From Halobacteriales archaeon SW_5_68_122 (lineage in GTDB: Archaea; Halobacteriota; Halobacteria; Halobacteriales; Haloarculaceae), in the NCBI GenBank assembly GCA_003022815.1, contig PXSL01000086.1:916-19405 (forward strand): DNA of 18,490 nt, in the 5' to 3' direction. The notes under the pieces are model-generated. The model saw only the letters and a program-made list of their open reading frames with translations, was not told where the DNA came from and did not search any database. This document shows positions 15,064 to 18,490 of this stretch, piece by piece (within the stretch, counting starts at the first letter, position 1; each line of letters starts with the position of its first letter). A program made the position numbers and the translations under genes.

Positions 15064-15744
15064 CTATCGGACGTCCCGCCAGTAGATGAACGGCGCGAGA
15101 ACGAGGTAGCCGACGGCGAAGGCCAGAAGCGACCGGGGGAACACCCGGTTGACGGCGGTCGGGAACAGGACCGCAAGCGCCTGTAGCCCGCCGAGCAATA
15201 GGGCATCCCGGGCGTACAGTTCGGGATAGCTGATTGCGGCTATCATCAGGTAGCTGAAAACGGCGGTTCCCGCCAGCAGGACGAGCGGGTCGGCGAGGCC
15301 GGCCAGGTACGCCACCGAGAGGATGGTCGCCGCGAGCGTCGTCTGGACGCCCTCGGTGGCCTCGGAGTCGCGGTCCTCGAGCATGTAGAAGCCGAGTCTG
15401 ACGACGGCCATTGTGACGAACAGCGCGGGAACCCCGAGGAGTGCGGCCGTCTCGGCGGCCGAGGCGCCGAGACCCTCGCGAGCGACGCCGTAGACGAAGA
15501 CGGCGGGCGCGACGCCGAAGGAGGCGACGTCGGCCAGCGAGTCCAGGTAGTCGCCGACGGGCGTCCCGCCGCGGGCTCGCGCCAGCACGCCGTCGAGGCC
15601 GTCGGCGATGGCCGCAAGCAGGATGAACCGGGCCGCGAGCGTCGGGTCGCCGACCGCGACGGCCGCCGCCAGAAACCCCAGCGCCGCGTTGGCGACAGTC
15701 ACGACGTCTGCGACGCCCAACTGCCCCAGGAAACGCGGCTGCAT
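15064..15744 (-). CDS. pssA: Archaetidylserine synthase (CDP-alcohol phosphatidyltransferase, PssA type)
   Basis: A 226-residue membrane protein with the complete CDP-OH motif at 48-72: D48, D51-G52, A55-R56, G64, D68 and D72 (read as DGLDGVLAR then GDYLDSLAD). About six to seven hydrophobic segments follow. The early VTVANAALGF and later TEGVQTTLAA are typical of the PssA subclass, which in haloarchaea joins L-serine to CDP-archaeol in polar lipid synthesis. A related phosphoglycerol or inositol transferase is the main alternative. The start is the ATG at 15742-15744; the upstream TTAGTA at 15777-15782 could be part of the promoter. Intact, monocistronic. Confidence 0.87.
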   Translation of the reverse strand: MQPRFLGQLGVADVVTVANAALGFLAAAVAVGDPTLAARFILLAAIADGLDGVLARARGGTPVGDYLDSLADVASFGVAPAVFVYGVAREGLGASAAETAALLGVPALFVTMAVVRLGFYMLEDRDSEATEGVQTTLAATILSVAYLAGLADPLVLLAGTAVFSYLMIAAISYPELYARDALLLGGLQALAVLFPTAVNRVFPRSLLAFAVGYLVLAPFIYWRDVR

Positions 15745-15808
15745 GACTCTGTTTGCCCGGTCGGCAACGGCCGCCTTAGTAGATTCGCTTCCCGCCGGAA
15801 CCGGGTCG

Positions 15809-15814
15809 CATATT
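15809..15814 (+). promoter_or_regulatory. TATA box of the halocyanin gene
   Basis: CATATT is centred 27 nt upstream of the ATG at 15838, the leaderless spacing. Confidence 0.45.
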
Positions 15815-15837
15815 GGCCTCCGGGCCCGAACACCGGT

Positions 15838-16254
15838 ATGGACAGACGGGCGTTCCTCGCGACGACGGGCGCGGCGCTTGCCGTCCCGGTCGCCGGCTGT
15901 ACGGCGGGCGGTCTCTCCGAGGAGGAGTTCGACGTCGGGATGTCACAGAACGCCTACCTGCCGGAGTCCGTCGAGATACCGGTCGGCGAGACGCTCGTGT
16001 GGGGCAACAACGGCTCCCGCGGCCACACCGTCACCGCTTACGACGGCGCCATCCCCGACGGCGCCGCGTTCTTCGCCTCCGGCGGATACGACAGCACCGA
16101 CGCCGCCCGCGAGGAGTGGAACTCCGGCGGTGGCGGCAACGTCGCCCCCGGCGAGACGTTCGAGCACACCTTCGAGACGGCCGGCGAGCACTCCTACTTC
16201 TGTATCCCCCACGAGCGAAACGGCATGGTCGGCACTGTCGTCGTCACCGAGTGA
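15838..16254 (+). CDS. Halocyanin-type blue copper lipoprotein
   Basis: A 138-residue plastocyanin-like protein. It has a Tat signal (RR at 3-4, MDRRAFLATTG) and a lipobox ending VAGC with C21 as the lipid-anchored residue, so it is exported folded and held on the outer face of the membrane. Type-1 copper ligands are H63 (GHTVTAYD), C122 and H125 (YFCIPHE), and M130 (NGMVG). It carries electrons to or from respiratory complexes; the partner is not encoded here. The AAREEWNSGGGGNV insert before the C-terminal copper loop is common in haloarchaeal members. It is complete and converges on the S3Ae gene. Confidence 0.92.
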   Translation: MDRRAFLATTGAALAVPVAGCTAGGLSEEEFDVGMSQNAYLPESVEIPVGETLVWGNNGSRGHTVTAYDGAIPDGAAFFASGGYDSTDAAREEWNSGGGGNVAPGETFEHTFETAGEHSYFCIPHERNGMVGTVVVTE

Positions 16255-16321
16255 GCAGTCCCGCGGTCGACGACCGGCGGCGCCGCTATCCGGCCCGGCG
16301 AAACAGGAAGGTTCGCTCGAA

Positions 16322-16845
16322 TCAGTCCTCGTCCTCGACGGCGACCTCGTCCTCGTCGACGTCGACGGCGGCCTCCTCCTCTGCGGCGACCTCCTCGGGG
16401 CGGGCCTCCAGCCGAGTCTTCTGGACTCGACCATCGTCTCGCGGACGGCCTGCTCCTGGCTGCGGTCGGCGCTCTTGGTCGTGTAGGCGACCGGCTGGAC
16501 CTGCAGGCGGTAGTCGTCGGTCGTCAGCACGGTGACGAAGGCGTCGACCTTCGAGGTGCCGCGACGGGTGAGGCTCCGCAGGTAGTCGCGGGTGAGTTCG
16601 TGCTGGACGAACTCCGTGTAGGCGGCGTCGCTGCCGACGTCGTTCACCTGGAAGGTCAGCTTCGTGTTGTTCTCGCTGGGGTCGTCCTGGAGTTCCCCGA
16701 GCGTCGTCTCTACGGTCCGATCGTAAACCTGTTCGGGTTCGTCCGCGGGTGTCTCACCGAGTTCGGCCCGGTCGAAGGTCTCGGGGGCCATCACGGTGTA
16801 CCATCGCTTCTCCTGTGTCTGCTTGGATACTGAACGTTCGCTCAT
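16322..16845 (-). pseudogene. rps3ae: 30S ribosomal protein S3Ae with a frameshifting internal deletion
   Basis: The start is the ATG at 16843-16845, overlapping the pcc1 stop (ATGA). Residues 1-139 match archaeal S3Ae (EKRWYTVMAPETFD, ETTLGEL, ENNTKLTFQVNDVGSDAAYTEF kept in order, LTRDYLRSLTRRGTSKV, VTVLTTDDYRLQVQPVA), ending RETMV. The C-terminal tail VQKTRLEARPEEVAAEEE and its acidic end appear in a different frame, finishing at the TGA at 16322-16324. About 38-40 residues expected between RETMV and VQKT (containing FEQLIDSVVEGRL-like sequence) are absent, with the join at 16424-16432. S3Ae is normally essential and single-copy, so a real frameshift is improbable; a sequence or assembly error is the likely reading. 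Confidence 0.85.
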
Positions 16846-17066
16846 GATTGTGTTGTGGTGTCGGTCATCCGCTGTGCAACTGTGAGGTTCGCGAGGTAGT
16901 CGTCCGTGGTCGTCCGGAGTCCGCCGATCGAGCCGCGCTCGATTTCCGTCACGACCGCGTCGCCGTCGACGCGGGTCGATATCTCCGCCGTGTTGTCCGG
17001 CCGGAGCGCCGCGGCGACGACCTCGGCGTCGTCGTGGGTCGTCCGGACCGTCGCCGTCCGGTTCAT
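16842..17066 (-). CDS. pcc1: KEOPS complex subunit Pcc1
   Basis: A 74-residue protein in the conserved place between the RecJ-like gene and rps3ae. TVRTTHDDAEVVAAALRPDN and GGLRTTTDDYLANLTVAQRM are the two characteristic parts of haloarchaeal Pcc1. It is the dimerisation subunit of KEOPS, which makes t6A37 in tRNAs that read ANN codons, acting with Kae1, Bud32 and Cgi121, which are not in this window. The start is the ATG at 17064-17066, overlapping the RecJ-like stop; its own stop overlaps the rps3ae start. It is complete and of family length. Confidence 0.88.
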   Translation of the reverse strand: MNRTATVRTTHDDAEVVAAALRPDNTAEISTRVDGDAVVTEIERGSIGGLRTTTDDYLANLTVAQRMTDTTTQS

Positions 17067-18148
17067 TGTGCCTCCCTGAACGCGACGAGGTACTCGTCGG
17101 CGGTACCGTCGAACGTCGCGGCGCCGCGGCCGTCGCGGGCCGTCGCCCGCCCGTTCAGCGCCGTCGCGGCCGCCCGGAGCGGTCCCTCGACATCGACGCC
17201 GGTCTCGGTGAAGACCGCCGCGCGGCCGTCCGTGACGGCCAGCGCGAGCGGTTCCGGCGAGCGGTACTCGAAGCAGAGCCGCGCCACGGTCCCCAGCGGG
17301 GCGTCCTTGCCGACGCGTGCCGCGTAGAGGCCATCGTAGCGGCCGGTATCTGCCGTCCGCAGCGCCGTGTGGGCGCGCTGGCCGTGGTCGCGCCACGTCT
17401 CGAGGGCCGTCGCCTCGACGTCGCGGCCCAGCGCCAGCGCGACGCCGACGCCGGGGCGCTCTCGCGCGACCGCGGTCAGCACGTCGGCGTAGCCGCCGAG
17501 CGTCTCGAAGCGGTCGCACTCGTACGGACGCAGCGCTCGCTCGACGGCTTCGGCGGCCCGCGGGACGGCGTCCTCGACGACCGACAGCGCGACGAGCGAG
17601 GCCAACCGTCGGCCCTGCTCGTCGTCGAGCCCGGCGAGGGCGGCCTCGGCGGCTTCCTCGTCGCCGGAGAAGTCGGCGTGGACGAGCGTCGACCCCGCGA
17701 GGCCGTCGATTCGGTCCTCGGTCGGAAGCGCGACGCCGGGGCGACGCTCGAGGCCGGCGGCCTCCAGGGGTCGGCCGGACGGTTCGGCGCTCGCACACGT
17801 CGCGCCGGCGAGCGTAAGCGCCGGGTCGACGGCGCCGTCGTCCAGTTCGCGGACGATGTCGGCGGCCGCCGTCGACAGCGGTGTCCCCTCGACGATGGCG
17901 TCGATGGCGCCGCCGGGCGCGTGGCCGACCGCGACCGTACAGTCGGCGTCGGCCGTCGACGGGTCCGGGACGGTCGCGAGGCTGGCCTGGTACGGGGTGC
18001 CGGTCGCTTCGAGGGCGCGCGCGAGCAGGCCCGTCGCCGCCAGGGCATCCCCGTCGGCGGTGCCGACGAGGCGGACGAACCCGGCCTCGCGGATGGCCGC
18101 GGCTGTGCGGCCGGGGGCGTCCTCGTTCGGGCGGCCGGCGGCGGACAT
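17063..18148 (-). CDS. Divergent DHH RecJ/Cdc45-like protein of the rps15 operon
   Basis: A 361-residue protein at the position where archaea encode the RecJ/Cdc45 (GAN-type) homologue, next to S15. Motif I is recognisable as TADGDALAATG (30-40). The later DHH triad is not: around 70-80 there is DCTVAVGHAPGGA, without an Asp-His-His. The C-terminal half shows RLASLVALSVVED, FETLGGYADVLTAVARERPGVGVALALG and RYDGLYAARV, as in haloarchaeal annotated RecJ-like proteins. Archaeal RecJ proteins associate with GINS and MCM in the replicative helicase; lost metal ligands would suit a structural Cdc45-like role. That role is inferred from position and family. Stop and start overlap or nearly abut neighbouring genes. 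Intact. Confidence 0.75.
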   Translation of the reverse strand: MSAAGRPNEDAPGRTAAAIREAGFVRLVGTADGDALAATGLLARALEATGTPYQASLATVPDPSTADADCTVAVGHAPGGAIDAIVEGTPLSTAAADIVRELDDGAVDPALTLAGATCASAEPSGRPLEAAGLERRPGVALPTEDRIDGLAGSTLVHADFSGDEEAAEAALAGLDDEQGRRLASLVALSVVEDAVPRAAEAVERALRPYECDRFETLGGYADVLTAVARERPGVGVALALGRDVEATALETWRDHGQRAHTALRTADTGRYDGLYAARVGKDAPLGTVARLCFEYRSPEPLALAVTDGRAAVFTETGVDVEGPLRAAATALNGRATARDGRGAATFDGTADEYLVAFREAQ

Positions 18149-18151
18149 CGG

Positions 18152-18490
18152 TCAGTCCCTCGTCTCCAGCAGCTCCTTGGCCTCGTCGTACTCGTAGGTG
18201 AACGCCTCGTCGAGTTCGTCGCCCCGGTAGTAGTCGACGAGGCGGCGAATCTTTGACTCGGTGTTCTGCAGGGCGCGCTTGTTCTGGGCGTCGCCCGGGT
18301 TCTCGTCCATGTGGTCGCGGAGGCGGACGGCCCGCTCCATCAGGTTCCGGAGGTCCTCCGGGAGGTCGGGCGCGGCGTCGTGGGCCTCGAGAATCCCGGT
18401 GACCTTCTTGCCAGTGGCGAGTTTGACGTCCGGGACCGGCGTGCCCTGGACGCCCTCGTCGCGCAGTTTGAGTCCGATTTGGCTGGGGTC
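18152..18490 (-). CDS. rps15: 30S ribosomal protein S15 (uS15), N-terminus beyond window
   Basis: The 112 visible residues run from DPSQIGLKLRDEGVQGT at the window edge to ELLETRD and the stop at 18152-18154. They match archaeal/eukaryotic uS15 (eukaryotic S13): VKLATGKKVT, DLPEDLRNLMERAVRLRDHM, NKRALQNTESKIRRLVDYYRG. It binds 16S rRNA and helps shape the platform of the small subunit. It is the first gene visible in the operon S15, RecJ-like, Pcc1, S3Ae, with a 3-base gap to the next gene. About 40 N-terminal residues lie outside. Confidence 0.95.
   Translation of the reverse strand, partial: DPSQIGLKLRDEGVQGTPVPDVKLATGKKVTGILEAHDAAPDLPEDLRNLMERAVRLRDHMDENPGDAQNKRALQNTESKIRRLVDYYRGDELDEAFTYEYDEAKELLETRD

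Noticed and set aside
3370..16430. CCAG/CTGG-like bases near four of the five gene breaks, as a possible shared excision signal.
   Set aside because: Four- to five-base motifs are frequent in this GC-rich DNA. At two breaks they are simply Val-Gln codons, and the ABC break lacks the motif.
15943..16845. A 300-residue minus-strand ORF starting as S3Ae and continuing to 15943.
   Set aside because: After about residue 139 it leaves the S3Ae frame, becomes R/P/S-rich and runs antisense through the halocyanin gene. It is frameshift readthrough, not a fusion protein.
1..18490. CRISPR arrays, tRNA or rRNA genes.
   Set aside because: No regularly spaced repeats and no tRNA cloverleaf or rRNA-like sequence were seen on reading both strands. 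Short tRNAs with introns could be missed by eye.

Overview
This window is chromosomal DNA from a halophilic archaeon (class Halobacteria). The evidence is high GC with a strong G/C third-position bias, very acidic proteins, TATA-like boxes about 26-30 nt upstream of start codons (leaderless transcription), a Tat-lipoprotein halocyanin, an archaetidylserine synthase, and the rps15 / RecJ-like / pcc1 / rps3ae ribosomal-KEOPS cluster. The genus cannot be fixed from the sequence alone.

Layout. 1-154: 3' end of an unrecognised gene. 155-544: a gene-poor stretch with a strong AT-rich promoter candidate, two hairpins and the 5' half of a 46-codon membrane-protein ORF. 545-2962: an IS607-family element of lower GC on the minus strand, with tnpA (serine recombinase) and tnpB (RNA-guided nuclease). 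It appears to split the 46-codon ORF at a GG/CC core, and subterminal repeats with a 10-bp period mark both ends. 3083-4703: an ABC-2 exporter whose ATPase gene is broken. 4752-6066 (minus): a 5-formyl-THF cyclo-ligase family protein and a DUF420 membrane protein. 6332-8533: two GT4 glycosyltransferases. 8530-9352 (minus): FAD synthase RibL and a JAMM protein that has lost its metal site. 9528-11336: an S1/OB/DHH RecJ-like protein that has lost DHH motif I. 11341-12941 (minus): a secreted phospholipase-D-like protein with a frameshift after its signal peptide. 12991-13113: a 123-bp MITE with 13-bp inverted repeats and a near-perfect 8-bp target duplication. 13148-13501: a small membrane protein. 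13611-14888: a HEAT-repeat protein. 15064-15744: PssA. 15838-16254: halocyanin. 16322-18490 (minus): the S15, RecJ/Cdc45-like, Pcc1, S3Ae operon, in which S3Ae is frameshifted.

The most striking feature is that five otherwise well-preserved genes (ABC ATPase, JAMM, DHH/RecJ, PLD, ribosomal S3Ae) each show one abrupt break. In four of them a conserved block of roughly 28-40 residues is missing, while both flanks match the family closely. A frameshift inside a normally single-copy ribosomal gene is hard to reconcile with a living cell, so the breaks are more likely recurrent small assembly deletions than real mutations. Comparison with reads and close relatives would decide.

Several starts were moved because a TATA box lies inside the longest ORF or just at its 5' end, with an in-frame GTG about 26-30 nt downstream (glycosyltransferase at 6332; membrane protein at 13501). 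Family alignments and promoter spacing are from my knowledge of these families; no search was run.
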